A DNA stretch of 64,000 nucleotides from CAYSAD01 sp964428955 (GTDB lineage: Bacteria > Patescibacteriota > Saccharimonadia > Saccharimonadales > Saccharimonadaceae). Shown piece after piece: positions 1 through 6,841 of this stretch (the stretch's first letter is position 1; every line of letters starts with the position of its first letter). The position numbers and the translations under genes were made by a program. The stretch is from assembly GCA_964428955.1 (NCBI GenBank), contig CAYSAD010000002.1:62001-126000 (forward strand). The letters are read 5' to 3'. Under the pieces are notes generated by a model. That model ran no database searches. It was given only the letters and a program-made list of their open reading frames with translations, and was not told where the DNA came from.

Positions 1-283
1 CTTCGCGGGGATCGTCGCCTGGCGAACTGCCCCAGCGCCACTTCGGCTTCGGTCCATGCGCATACGTCGCTATGAAAAGCACCGCTAGCAAAACGGCAAC
101 AACGCCGAGGAATTTCCAGTCATTCGCGGTCCAGCTGTTGCGCGACTCATCAGTCGGAAGCATGAAAGCAGTAGCAATGATTCCACCCAAACACACTACC
201 ACTATCGCCCAGCCTTGCCATGTCACCGGAGTCCATCCCCAACCGTAGCGGCGACGCTTGAACCAATAATCATCTTTCTTCAT
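1..283 (-). CDS. Small membrane protein, 3' end beyond window
   Basis: Partial gene running off the left edge; about 94 residues are visible. It starts MKKDDYWFKRRRYGWGWTP, followed by a hydrophobic helix (about residues 27-42), a short polar stretch, a second helix (about 61-75) and a basic-acidic tail. I recognise no function. It looks like a two-helix inner-membrane protein with a cytoplasmic basic N-terminus. The start was chosen because a -10 box (TATAGT, 290-295 reversed) lies exactly six bases before the ATG, the leaderless arrangement seen at many genes here. Confidence 0.75.
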   Translation of the reverse strand, partial: MKKDDYWFKRRRYGWGWTPVTWQGWAIVVVCLGGIIATAFMLPTDESRNSWTANDWKFLGVVAVLLAVLFIATYAHGPKPKWRWGSSPGDDPRE

Positions 284-289
284 AGTTGT

Positions 290-295
290 ACTATA
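290..295 (-). promoter_or_regulatory. -10 box of leaderless gene at 283
   Basis: TATAGT on the minus strand, six bases (acaact) before ATG 283. Transcription start is predicted on the A of the start codon. No Shine-Dalgarno sequence is present. Confidence 0.55.
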
Positions 296-324
296 CCCTT
301 TCGTCATTGTTTGCCAAAATATAC

Positions 325-1053
325 CTAGCTCAACATACTGATCCAAAACGCCACGCCAAAACCCAGTGTCGTGATGATGCCAGCAATCTGACCGGTGTCT
401 TTATAGGCTTCAGGCATCATGGTATCAGCCAGCATGGTAAGCAGTGCGCCGGCCGAAAATGCCAACGTAAAGGCGGTGACGTCCGTTGAAGCATGCGCAA
501 ACAAACTGTAGCCCATCAGTGATGCCAGGCCCGAAACGCCCACCACCAGCGCCCACATGCCGATAATAGACGCTTTCTTCCAGCCATTATGAAGTAGGCC
601 ACTGGTCGCACCGATTGCTTCTGGCAAGTTGGATATAAAGACGGCGACGAGCATAGCTACGCCGATCGTGCCACCATGAACGATACTGAGACCTAGGACG
701 ATAGACTCCGGTATACCATCAAGCACACTGCCGAGCACGATAGCCGGGCCAGAGCTATCTGTCGAGCCTTCGGCCCGCTTACGGTGTCGCCCGCCCATCC
801 GATCGATCAACAGATCGCCGATGAAAAACGTTGCCGCACCCAGTCCCAGGCCAGCCGTCAGCCAAACGCTCGCACCGGCCTGCTTGAACGCTTCCTCGGC
901 CAGCTCGAATGCCACTGCACTGATCAGTACGCCCACGCCGAACGCCATGATCGCGCCGAGCACGCGCTTTGGCAATTTTATTACCATGGCGATAACAGCA
1001 CCAATCAGCAACGATCCAGCCGCGGCAAGTCCCCAAAGCAGTGAAGGTATCAT
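325..1053 (-). CDS. ZIP family divalent metal transporter
   Basis: Membrane protein of 242 residues with about seven to eight hydrophobic helices and a short charged cytoplasmic loop (GGRHRKRAEGSTDSS) after the third. The two motifs expected of ZIP (ZRT/IRT-like) carriers are visible: DGIPESIVLG in helix IV and NLPEAIGA in helix V, here without the usual first His. Family members import zinc, iron or manganese; the substrate cannot be read from sequence. An in-frame Met 13 codons upstream exists, but ATG 1053 sits exactly six bases after TATACT (1060-1065 reversed), so I place the start there. The gene is monocistronic and diverges from the DUF6220-like gene. Confidence 0.85.
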   Translation of the reverse strand: MIPSLLWGLAAAGSLLIGAVIAMVIKLPKRVLGAIMAFGVGVLISAVAFELAEEAFKQAGASVWLTAGLGLGAATFFIGDLLIDRMGGRHRKRAEGSTDSSGPAIVLGSVLDGIPESIVLGLSIVHGGTIGVAMLVAVFISNLPEAIGATSGLLHNGWKKASIIGMWALVVGVSGLASLMGYSLFAHASTDVTAFTLAFSAGALLTMLADTMMPEAYKDTGQIAGIITTLGFGVAFWISMLS

Positions 1054-1059
1054 ATAGCT

Positions 1060-1065
1060 AGTATA
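1060..1065 (-). promoter_or_regulatory. -10 box of leaderless ZIP gene
   Basis: TATACT (minus strand) followed by agctat and ATG 1053. This is the TATAnT-N6-ATG leaderless arrangement. Confidence 0.6.
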
Positions 1066-1131
1066 CCCCCTAGTGTATTCATCTTCACGCAATCCGGGTG
1101 TATCATGGAAGCAGTAACCAAGGAGGGTGTC

Positions 1132-1554
1132 ATGGTGGAAAAAGCGAAATCAACCGAACTAAGCGGCTTCCGTCGCGGTGCCGATATCACATTCGGCTAT
1201 TTGGCGCAGATTTTCGCGCTGTTTGCCGTCATCCAAATCGCACTGGCTGGTGTCGGCACATTCGCTGGCCACGAAGACAATCGTTTTATGCCGCATATTA
1301 TTCTAGGTAGCATCTTAGGACTGGCTAGTGTCGTGCTGCTAATCTTAGCACTCATAGCTCGCCGCTCGCGTGCTATCGTTATCGGCTCGATTGTACTGGT
1401 ACTTTTAGCCGAAGGTGCGCAACACGTGCTGGCCAATCTCGGCTGGGACAACAAATGGCTCGGCGGCCTGCACGCCCTCTCCGGTGTCATCGTCATGATG
1501 ATTGCTGGCTGGATGGGTAGCAGCACTATCCGCCTATATCGTCGCAAACCGTAG
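1132..1554 (+). CDS. DUF6220-like four-helix membrane protein
   Basis: About 140 residues with four predicted membrane helices (FGYLAQIFALFAVIQIALAG; a second after HIILG; a third at IVIGSIVLVLLAEGA; a fourth at LSGVIVMMIAGWMG). The spacing and the conserved His between helices 1 and 2 resemble the DUF6220 family, whose function is unknown. ATG 1132 is preferred over ATG 1105 because AGGAGG lies about six bases upstream, inside the longer reading frame. It faces the small gene at 1647 with a shared hairpin between them. Confidence 0.7.
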   Translation: MVEKAKSTELSGFRRGADITFGYLAQIFALFAVIQIALAGVGTFAGHEDNRFMPHIILGSILGLASVVLLILALIARRSRAIVIGSIVLVLLAEGAQHVLANLGWDNKWLGGLHALSGVIVMMIAGWMGSSTIRLYRRKP

Positions 1555-1601
1555 TTCAATATATCAATTGGTAATGAAAAAACAGATAAGATGTGTGCGA
1601 A

Positions 1602-1635
1602 GGAGCAGCGACGGAAGTAAATCCGTCGCTGCTCC
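1602..1635. terminator. Bidirectional hairpin between convergent genes
   Basis: Perfect 14-bp stem GGAGCAGCGACGGA (1602-1615) with its complement (1622-1635) and a six-base loop, between the convergent genes ending at 1554 and 1647. A T-run follows on the minus strand only about 20 bases later, so it may work as a barrier more than a classical intrinsic terminator. Confidence 0.65.
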
Positions 1636-1646
1636 CGGTAACAGCA

Positions 1647-1841
1647 TCAGTCTTCCAAAGAAGACTTGAGACCGGCATTTACCTTGGCGATCTCAAGTTC
1701 GAGACGCTTTTGTTCGGTGCGTTCGTGCTCGATACCGAGAGTCTTGCTCTTACGAGCGCCGAGAATCTTCGCAATCTCATCACTGCCAAGTAGCACAATG
1801 AGGAAGATTATTACGGCAACCCATATGATGACTTCAGCCAT
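1647..1841 (-). CDS. Small single-pass membrane protein
   Basis: About 64 residues. The N-terminal helix (MAEVIIWVAVIIFLIVLLG) is followed by a charged, probably helical cytoplasmic tail rich in Lys, Arg and Glu. No family recognised. The reading frame could also open at GTG 1850, three codons upstream; AGGA is nearby for either. The promoter TTGACT-N17-TATGAT (1895-1923) gives a leader of about 45-50 bases. Confidence 0.65.
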   Translation of the reverse strand: MAEVIIWVAVIIFLIVLLGSDEIAKILGARKSKTLGIEHERTEQKRLELEIAKVNAGLKSSLED

Positions 1842-1894
1842 GCGTATCACATCCTATCTGTAAATTGATTTCTCGAGGTGAGAAACCGTCTGTC

Positions 1895-1923
1895 ATCATA
1901 GGGTTTTCAATAGTGAAAGTCAA
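1895..1923 (-). promoter_or_regulatory. Sigma-70-type promoter for small membrane gene
   Basis: On the minus strand TTGACT (1918-1923), 17-bp spacer, TATGAT (1895-1900). The leader it would produce contains a small hairpin (TTTCTC-gaggt-GAGAAA, around 1870-1886). Confidence 0.6.
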
Positions 1924-1949
1924 TCATAACCACTACCGGCCTGTAGCTG

Positions 1950-2195
1950 TTATTTCTCTTCGCGCTCGACCACAATCGTACATTCCGTCACGAGTGCCGC
2001 AATAGCACCCACGGCAGCCAGTAGCGGTGCCAGTGCTACACCGACCACACCAACAGTCAGCGGTAGCTCGACGATGCTCTTGCCGTCTTTATTCTTGACT
2101 GTAATTTTGCGAACGTTCCCCTCGGCAATGATTGCTTTCACCTTTTTCAAGAGATCTTCGCCGTTTACTTTAAATTCTTCGGTGTGTTTTGTCAT
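1950..2195 (-). CDS. DUF4342 domain protein
   Basis: 81 residues starting MTKHTEEFKVNGEDL. The N-terminal half is a compact charged domain (KVKAIIAEGNVRKITVKN) and the C-terminal half a hydrophobic Gly/Ala-rich helix (VGVVGVALAPLLAAVGAIAAL) followed by TECTIVVEREEK. This matches DUF4342, a small family of unknown function in Firmicutes and CPR. The start follows TATAAT by six bases, so the mRNA is probably leaderless; no Shine-Dalgarno is seen. The longer frame to 2231 would run through the promoter. Confidence 0.85.
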   Translation of the reverse strand: MTKHTEEFKVNGEDLLKKVKAIIAEGNVRKITVKNKDGKSIVELPLTVGVVGVALAPLLAAVGAIAALVTECTIVVEREEK

Positions 2196-2201
2196 AGTTT
2201 T

Positions 2202-2207
2202 ATTATA
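2202..2207 (-). promoter_or_regulatory. -10 box of leaderless DUF4342 gene
   Basis: TATAAT on the minus strand, then aaaact and ATG 2195. The -35 region is weak. Confidence 0.6.
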
Positions 2208-2242
2208 ATTCATCAGCACTAGATTATGCACAGATGTATTGC

Positions 2243-3325
2243 CTACCCTCTGCCTTTCCGTCGATTATCCTCGCGGCACAACATCTGGCAATTCTCCGCA
2301 GTTGTCGCGCCGCCCTCAATCCACGGCGTAATGTGGTCGGCTTCCATTTCGCTTAGTTCGAAGTGTTTGCCGCATGCCACGCAGATGCCGGCTTGGCGTT
2401 CGTAGGCTTCGCGCTTCTGTCGATCGGTAAAGGCGCGGATGGAGAGGTATTTTTCCTCTCGTGTCAGCACGTATTCGTAGATGCCGGATTTTTTAGTGAC
2501 GTCTTCATCCATCATCAGCTTCACAATTTCCGCTTCCAGCGCGTCGGTGTCGTATTTCTCATCCTTGAACTGGTTATACAGCTTGCCCCAGTCCACGCCC
2601 TTCATCTCGCGGCGATAGTGTGGGAAAGTTAGCGACACCCACGTTATTACATCTTGGAAATACCGCCACAACTCATTGGCATTTTGATCGTGTTGATGCT
2701 TGGACATATATTCACGAATCTCACCGCCCGAAATCCATTTGATTGCCGTTTCCAGATAGTCCTGACGGATGGGTGAGCCATTCACATAGTCTTTCGCTAG
2801 GTTGTACGCCGCACCATTGCTACGCGAAAAGTAGCGTTTCGCATCGGTCAGCCACGGCCCAGTATAAATTGCGTTTTTGAGCTCTTGATCGGTCAGTTTT
2901 TCTCCTGCGATATTGATGGTTTGGAACCAGTCGAGCTTCTCTTTGTCATCGCCCTCGCACCAATACACCATCAGTTTGTAGTCGAGAATCTGCTCTTGCT
3001 CCTCGTGTGTCAGATTGTGAAAATACTGATACTCCACGCTAAAGTCACCCGCTACATACTGGCACAAGCTGATCGTTCGCTGCTGCCCGTCGAGCACTTC
3101 GTACGTACCGTCTTCGTTCACCGCCCAATACATCACGTTCAGCGGAAAATCCTTTCGCACCGTATCAATCACTGCGTCGCGCTGTGCGTCTTTGTAGATA
3201 AATTCACGCTGGTATTTCGGACGGATGTTGAGCTTGCCATCGTAGCCGATCACACCTTCTTCTTCGTTGTTCACAAAGTTCTGCGCTACCTCGCAAACGG
3301 GAATTTCTTTGAGTTGGATTTTCAT
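2243..3325 (-). CDS. DUF262 (ParB/GmrSD-like) and HNH nuclease protein
   Basis: 360 residues. The N-terminal part is a DUF262 domain: PKYQREF at about 36-42 and the hallmark DGQQR at 79-83, the nucleotide-binding and hydrolysis motif of the ParB/Srx-like fold in GmrSD. The C-terminal 46 residues are an HNH nuclease with zinc-binding pairs (CVAC at 315-318, CQMLC near 346-350) around the catalytic EADHITPW. The start overlaps the stop of the methyltransferase gene (ATGA), with AAGGAG eight bases upstream, so the two are translationally coupled. I infer a restriction-like nuclease partnered with that methyltransferase. G+C and codon use look closer to the host genes than those of the methyltransferase. 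Confidence 0.85.
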   Translation of the reverse strand: MKIQLKEIPVCEVAQNFVNNEEEGVIGYDGKLNIRPKYQREFIYKDAQRDAVIDTVRKDFPLNVMYWAVNEDGTYEVLDGQQRTISLCQYVAGDFSVEYQYFHNLTHEEQEQILDYKLMVYWCEGDDKEKLDWFQTINIAGEKLTDQELKNAIYTGPWLTDAKRYFSRSNGAAYNLAKDYVNGSPIRQDYLETAIKWISGGEIREYMSKHQHDQNANELWRYFQDVITWVSLTFPHYRREMKGVDWGKLYNQFKDEKYDTDALEAEIVKLMMDEDVTKKSGIYEYVLTREEKYLSIRAFTDRQKREAYERQAGICVACGKHFELSEMEADHITPWIEGGATTAENCQMLCREDNRRKGRG

Positions 3326-4266
3326 TTTTGGATCTCCTTGTTTCTAATTAAAATGCGTTTATAAATCTTATTTCCATTAACAAAAATTGCCGAGGCAAGC
3401 GAATAGCCGTCAGGTGCGTATGACCCTAAATTGCCTAGAACCTCAAATTGCTCTGGATTGTACTTATCGACGAAAGTCACTGGAACACCCATTGTTCCCG
3501 CATAATCGATGGGGATATCGGCAACTTTAGAAACTTCAATTGCATCAAAATTGTCGTACTTTGGATATTCTTCAGGGCTATATTTCTTATACAGCGCAAT
3601 TTTCTCGTTGTGCTTTTGAACGTCAAGATTTGTAAACCAGCACGAAGTTGAAACTCTCACCATTTTTTGACCATCAACGATTTTGTGAAATTTATCAAAA
3701 TGATCCGGAACAAAGAACCACATGCCAACATTAAAGTTCGTATAACCCGTGCGGAGCTTATCCTCTTTAATTAGCTTGAATGTATCTTTATAGGTAATAG
3801 CGTTCGTATTACCTATAATTAAAAACTTTTTGTCATATGAAACTAGCTGCTCTAGATACTCACGAAACAACGAAAATGGTGGATTAGTAACGACAACATC
3901 AGCTTCTTTCAAGATTTCGATTGATTCCGAACTGCGGAAGTCACCATTCTGTTTGAGTAATGTTTTTACTATATCGTCATCGTTCACTGTGCCATCTTCG
4001 TTCATGTCACCAGTTAGCTCTAATTTGTATGTCGATTTTTCACGATCAAAATGCGTGGCAATAAGCTTCTTCAGCCCCAGCTGCGTAAAATTCAGCGCGA
4101 AATATCGCCAAAAGTTACTCTCCACCGGATCATCACAATTAAGAAAAATCACTTTCCCTCGAAATTGCTCTCGATACCGTGAACACTCCCGCTCGATATC
4201 CCCGATCTGCGTATAAAATTCGTCTAGTTTTTGTTGCTTTGCTACGTGTAGATTCTTCTGTGCCAT
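3322..4266 (-). CDS. EcoRI-family adenine-specific DNA methyltransferase
   Basis: 314 residues, close to the usual length of the EcoRI modification methylase family (Pfam MT_EcoRI). Visible motifs are DEFYTQ near 15-20, LNCDDP near 42-47 (part of the cofactor pocket) and the catalytic NPPF at 128-131. It should methylate the N6 of adenine in a short target; the target cannot be read. It is the first gene of a two-gene operon with the DUF262-HNH gene. Its Shine-Dalgarno (AAGGAAGG) lies in a hairpin that ends at the start codon. The gene is markedly A+T-rich relative to the core genes, suggesting horizontal acquisition. Confidence 0.88.
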   Translation of the reverse strand: MAQKNLHVAKQQKLDEFYTQIGDIERECSRYREQFRGKVIFLNCDDPVESNFWRYFALNFTQLGLKKLIATHFDREKSTYKLELTGDMNEDGTVNDDDIVKTLLKQNGDFRSSESIEILKEADVVVTNPPFSLFREYLEQLVSYDKKFLIIGNTNAITYKDTFKLIKEDKLRTGYTNFNVGMWFFVPDHFDKFHKIVDGQKMVRVSTSCWFTNLDVQKHNEKIALYKKYSPEEYPKYDNFDAIEVSKVADIPIDYAGTMGVPVTFVDKYNPEQFEVLGNLGSYAPDGYSLASAIFVNGNKIYKRILIRNKEIQK

Positions 4267-4292
4267 TTGCGACCTTCCTTTTGGGTCGCAAA
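4266..4292 (-). promoter_or_regulatory. Hairpin enclosing the methyltransferase Shine-Dalgarno
   Basis: TTTGCGACC (minus strand 4292-4284) pairs perfectly with GGTCGCAAA (4274-4266). The last A of the stem is the first base of the ATG and the ribosome site AAGGAAGG is in the loop and 3' arm. Folded RNA would hide the start region, which suggests translational control of the methylase. Confidence 0.5.
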
Positions 4293-4315
4293 TAAAAAAG
4301 CGACCACATGCAGTC

Positions 4316-4422
4316 GCTAAACTTTAAACAATCCAGGCTTTCGCCAGTCTTGCGCACATGGTCGCATTTCAATGGCGAAAACCTAAATGGTCGTCCTGGA
4401 TAATTATTGTTTAAAGTTTAGC
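4316..4422. repeat. Nested inverted repeat in divergent intergenic region
   Basis: Outer arms GCTAAACTTTAAACAA (4316-4331) and its exact complement (4407-4422). Then TCCAGG/CCTGGA (4332-4337 with 4395-4400) after a six-base bulge, then TTTCGCCA/TGGCGAAA (4339-4346 with 4373-4380). The loop (4347-4372) repeats GGTCGCA found in the neighbouring hairpin. A second small hairpin AGCGAC/GTCGCT lies just left (about 4299-4318). It could be a cruciform operator, a structured RNA or the remains of a mobile-element end. Confidence 0.6.
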
Positions 4423-4528
4423 TATTTCATTGTATCGCAAGTTAAGAGATAGTGGTAGGAAGTCGACGCTCAAACTTCTATGCGTGCATGTTTATGTAAT
4501 CCGTCTCTTGGATAGTACAATGGGCTTA

Positions 4529-5581
4529 ATGTACAAGGTGAATAAAAACAGAAGACATGTTGTCTATGCTGAGAAAAAGTTCAGAAAAGAGCTAAGGAAG
4601 CGACGCACTCACAATGGTCGAGTCATAAAGCGCAAGATTAGGCTTGCCCAACAAGAGCGCGCAAGAACATCTGAGCCATCACGAACACTTCGCATGGCAC
4701 CTGCTAATTTCTCGATCTTAGAGAACCGTGAGGGGGTGATTGATTACTTCCATAGCGTCAAGTCTCTCCTAGATGCAAATGAATATACCGAGATGAACCT
4801 CTCACATGTTACGAGCATTGATTTGCCGACTCTATGTTTACTAAGTGCATTTATGTTAGACAGTAGGACGAATGCAATGTTTCTGTCTGTAATAAGTCCA
4901 AAGCACGGCAGTCGAGCGTATAAAATGTTCGAGGCAACTCAATTTGAGAATATGATCATAGCTAAAAAACGAGCTGATTTTAACAGTGGAGCGTTCCTCT
5001 CTCAGACAGACATGAGAGTTAATGAGCCTCCGATCAGAGCTGTTTTAGATAAGACGATTACCTTCTTCGGTGCGAAGAACCGCAAAAAATTAAACGATTT
5101 ACATCCTATTATTGTTGAGATAGTAACTAACACTGCGAATCATGCCAACCCTGACGAAAAGAATGTTGTACCCTGGATTGTGAATACCTACGAAACAGAG
5201 AAAGACAACAAAAAGATTAAGCAATATTGCATGGTAGACCTAGGTATTGGGATATATGAAAGCATGAGTGAGAGAACGGAACAATGGAGAAAACAGAAGA
5301 AAAAGCTTCGAAGTTGGATGCGTGACCTCAAGGGTTCTTCAGAAAGCGGCTTCTTTAGTGCGCATATCCCATATGGCATACAAAGCACAACGACTTTGCC
5401 AGAAAGAGGTAAGGGTATAAAATATATATACGATACAGTAAGTAACGATGATATGTATAAAAGATTTGAAATTATTACCAATAAAGCTCATGTTGATTTC
5501 ATGAATATTAATGACGTCAAGAAAGATACGAAGAGTAATCTGTCGGCGACAGTCTATTACTGGGAGATTAGCCTTGTCTAA
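4529..5581 (+). CDS. STAS-like plus GHKL (histidine-kinase-type) ATPase protein
   Basis: 350 residues from ATG 4529, which follows TACAAT (4516-4521) by seven bases; in-frame TTG 4430 and ATG 4520 are less likely. Residues 1-50 are very basic (nucleic-acid-binding character). Residues about 63-140 resemble a STAS fold (MNLSHVTSIDLPTLCLL at 89-105). The C-terminal half is a GHKL/Bergerat ATPase: N-box EIVTNTANHA near 197-206, G1 box DLGIG at 237-241, G2 box GKGIKY at 294-299. There is no phosphoacceptor His domain and no membrane helix. The next gene, a STAS-like DUF4325, overlaps its end by eight bases, which suggests a partner-switch pair like SpoIIAB-SpoIIAA; the cellular role is unknown. 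The gene is A+T-rich. Confidence 0.75.
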   Translation: MYKVNKNRRHVVYAEKKFRKELRKRRTHNGRVIKRKIRLAQQERARTSEPSRTLRMAPANFSILENREGVIDYFHSVKSLLDANEYTEMNLSHVTSIDLPTLCLLSAFMLDSRTNAMFLSVISPKHGSRAYKMFEATQFENMIIAKKRADFNSGAFLSQTDMRVNEPPIRAVLDKTITFFGAKNRKKLNDLHPIIVEIVTNTANHANPDEKNVVPWIVNTYETEKDNKKIKQYCMVDLGIGIYESMSERTEQWRKQKKKLRSWMRDLKGSSESGFFSAHIPYGIQSTTTLPERGKGIKYIYDTVSNDDMYKRFEIITNKAHVDFMNINDVKKDTKSNLSATVYYWEISLV

Positions 5582-5909
5582 GTCTGAGCGTATTGTAGTG
5601 GCGGTACGAGATTTTACTACATTACCTGGAGCAAGGTATAAAACTGATGGCACGGGTTCAGCTGAAGAGTTTTTTGAGAAATATCTGACTTCCCACGTGA
5701 GCGGCGGTAAGCAAATTCTCGTTATTGATTTTGATGGTACATGGGGGTATGCATCATCATTTCTCTCAGAGCTTGCCGTTAGAATAGTTGGCGTTCTTAA
5801 GACTGATGAGGTGATACGTGAGCGGCTTGAGCTGAAGAGTGAGGACGAGCCAGGATTAATTGACCGTTTTTGGGGATATATCGATGAAAGCCTGGCTGAA
5901 GAGAATTAG
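5574..5909 (+). CDS. STAS-like DUF4325 protein
   Basis: 111 residues. The family hallmarks are present: RDFTTLPGARYKTDG at about 12-26, then EEFFEKYL, then the core IDFDGTWGYASSFLSEL at 51-67. DUF4325 is described as a STAS-like domain often found beside GHKL ATPases. The Ser pair in ASSFL is where classical STAS anti-anti-sigma factors are phosphorylated, so it is a candidate modification site (inference). The start is a TTG (5574-5576) inside the 3' end of the ATPase gene, with GGGAG about seven bases upstream. The longer frame from 5511 would lie within the ATPase gene. Confidence 0.78.
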   Translation: MSKSERIVVAVRDFTTLPGARYKTDGTGSAEEFFEKYLTSHVSGGKQILVIDFDGTWGYASSFLSELAVRIVGVLKTDEVIRERLELKSEDEPGLIDRFWGYIDESLAEEN

Positions 5910-6468
5910 CTGGGGTGGCATTGCGCTAGTTGGCTTTGGCGCTGCGGGCGGCATTTTAGTGGGTATCCTCGTTGCGCGGGCACCAATCGAAATAAATACA
6001 GAGATTGATATCAGCTCGCTAGTGTCTCTCCTTGCGTTATTTACGGCTACTCTAGTCGTGCCATTTATTATTAATAATTATCTTTCAAATCTGAGAAATA
6101 AGAAGGCGATTCTTGCAACCGATATTGATGAGGTTCTGAAACTCCTTGGTGAAATGCGTGATATGTATGAGGCTATTTATAGTATTGGGGCCACGATTCA
6201 AGTAAAAGACCAGAGGACACTTTTACTACTTACGCGAAAAGTTAATAATAGGATTGATTTACTTTGCGAACAGACGGAGTCTGACGATAAATTGGGTGAT
6301 TTAAAAATCGATATTTCGCTTTTATTCAATAAACAAGTTTTGCCTGCTTTTACAGAAAAATTCTTACCCGGCCAGATCATTGAAGAAATCGACTGTATTC
6401 GCGCCATAAACGAGGTAGAGGATTTGATAGTTACGCTAAAGAAAAAACGCTATGGTATTTATGATTAG
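5884..6468 (+). CDS. Two-helix membrane protein of the STAS/GHKL operon
   Basis: 194 residues from ATG 5884, which overlaps the end of the DUF4325 gene by 26 bases. Two membrane helices (about residues 10-32 and 43-65) are joined by a short acidic loop (EINTEIDIS). A soluble, mostly helical cytoplasmic domain of about 125 residues follows. No family recognised. Tight overlap with the two upstream genes says it belongs to the same functional unit; a membrane effector or anchor is a reasonable guess. Confidence 0.7.
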   Translation: MKAWLKRISWGGIALVGFGAAGGILVGILVARAPIEINTEIDISSLVSLLALFTATLVVPFIINNYLSNLRNKKAILATDIDEVLKLLGEMRDMYEAIYSIGATIQVKDQRTLLLLTRKVNNRIDLLCEQTESDDKLGDLKIDISLLFNKQVLPAFTEKFLPGQIIEEIDCIRAINEVEDLIVTLKKKRYGIYD

Positions 6469-6518
6469 TACTCCAAACTTTTTAATATCTGAAGTGACTA
6501 TGGAATGCGTAGTCTAAG

Positions 6519-6836
6519 ATGTATCCGCTAGTAAGTACGCTAAGTATTATTGCTAGATATTGGATATGTTATCTAACCATAGAGCAGCTACCTATTTTTT
6601 CCAACGAAGGAATTGGATGGTTGTTTGGTCAGATCGTGTCTATTTATGCGATTTTTCGATTAATATGCTATCCCATCGTGGGTAGTTTGGCTACAAAATA
6701 TGAGATTAGAAGTTCAACTATGAAGTCTATCATGTATTTCATTTTCTATCTTCCGGTTGCGAGTATTTATTGGATAAGCTTATTACTTCTGACTCATATA
6801 TTCCATATATTGCCAATAAACATTCTGGGTTATTAG
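6519..6836 (+). CDS. Small hydrophobic membrane protein in accessory island
   Basis: 105 residues, rich in Ile, Tyr, Leu and Phe, with three predicted membrane helices (about 3-22, 32-56 and 70-100). No family recognised. Supporting a real gene: it fills the space between two island genes, its hydrophobic pattern is coherent, and the next gene's best ATG comes five bases after its stop. Against: no obvious Shine-Dalgarno and strong A+T bias, which favours hydrophobic codons by chance. Confidence 0.5.
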   Translation: MYPLVSTLSIIARYWICYLTIEQLPIFSNEGIGWLFGQIVSIYAIFRLICYPIVGSLATKYEIRSSTMKSIMYFIFYLPVASIYWISLLLLTHIFHILPINILGY

Positions 6837-6841
6837 ATTCT

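Noticed and set aside
784..1057. Plus-strand frames opposite the ZIP gene
   Set aside because: Composition mirrors the antisense of a membrane protein, with no ribosome sites; shadows of the real gene.
4139..4372. Minus-strand reading frame across the inverted repeat
   Set aside because: Most of it is out of frame over the methylase 5' end and the hairpin region; no ribosome site and no coherent protein features.
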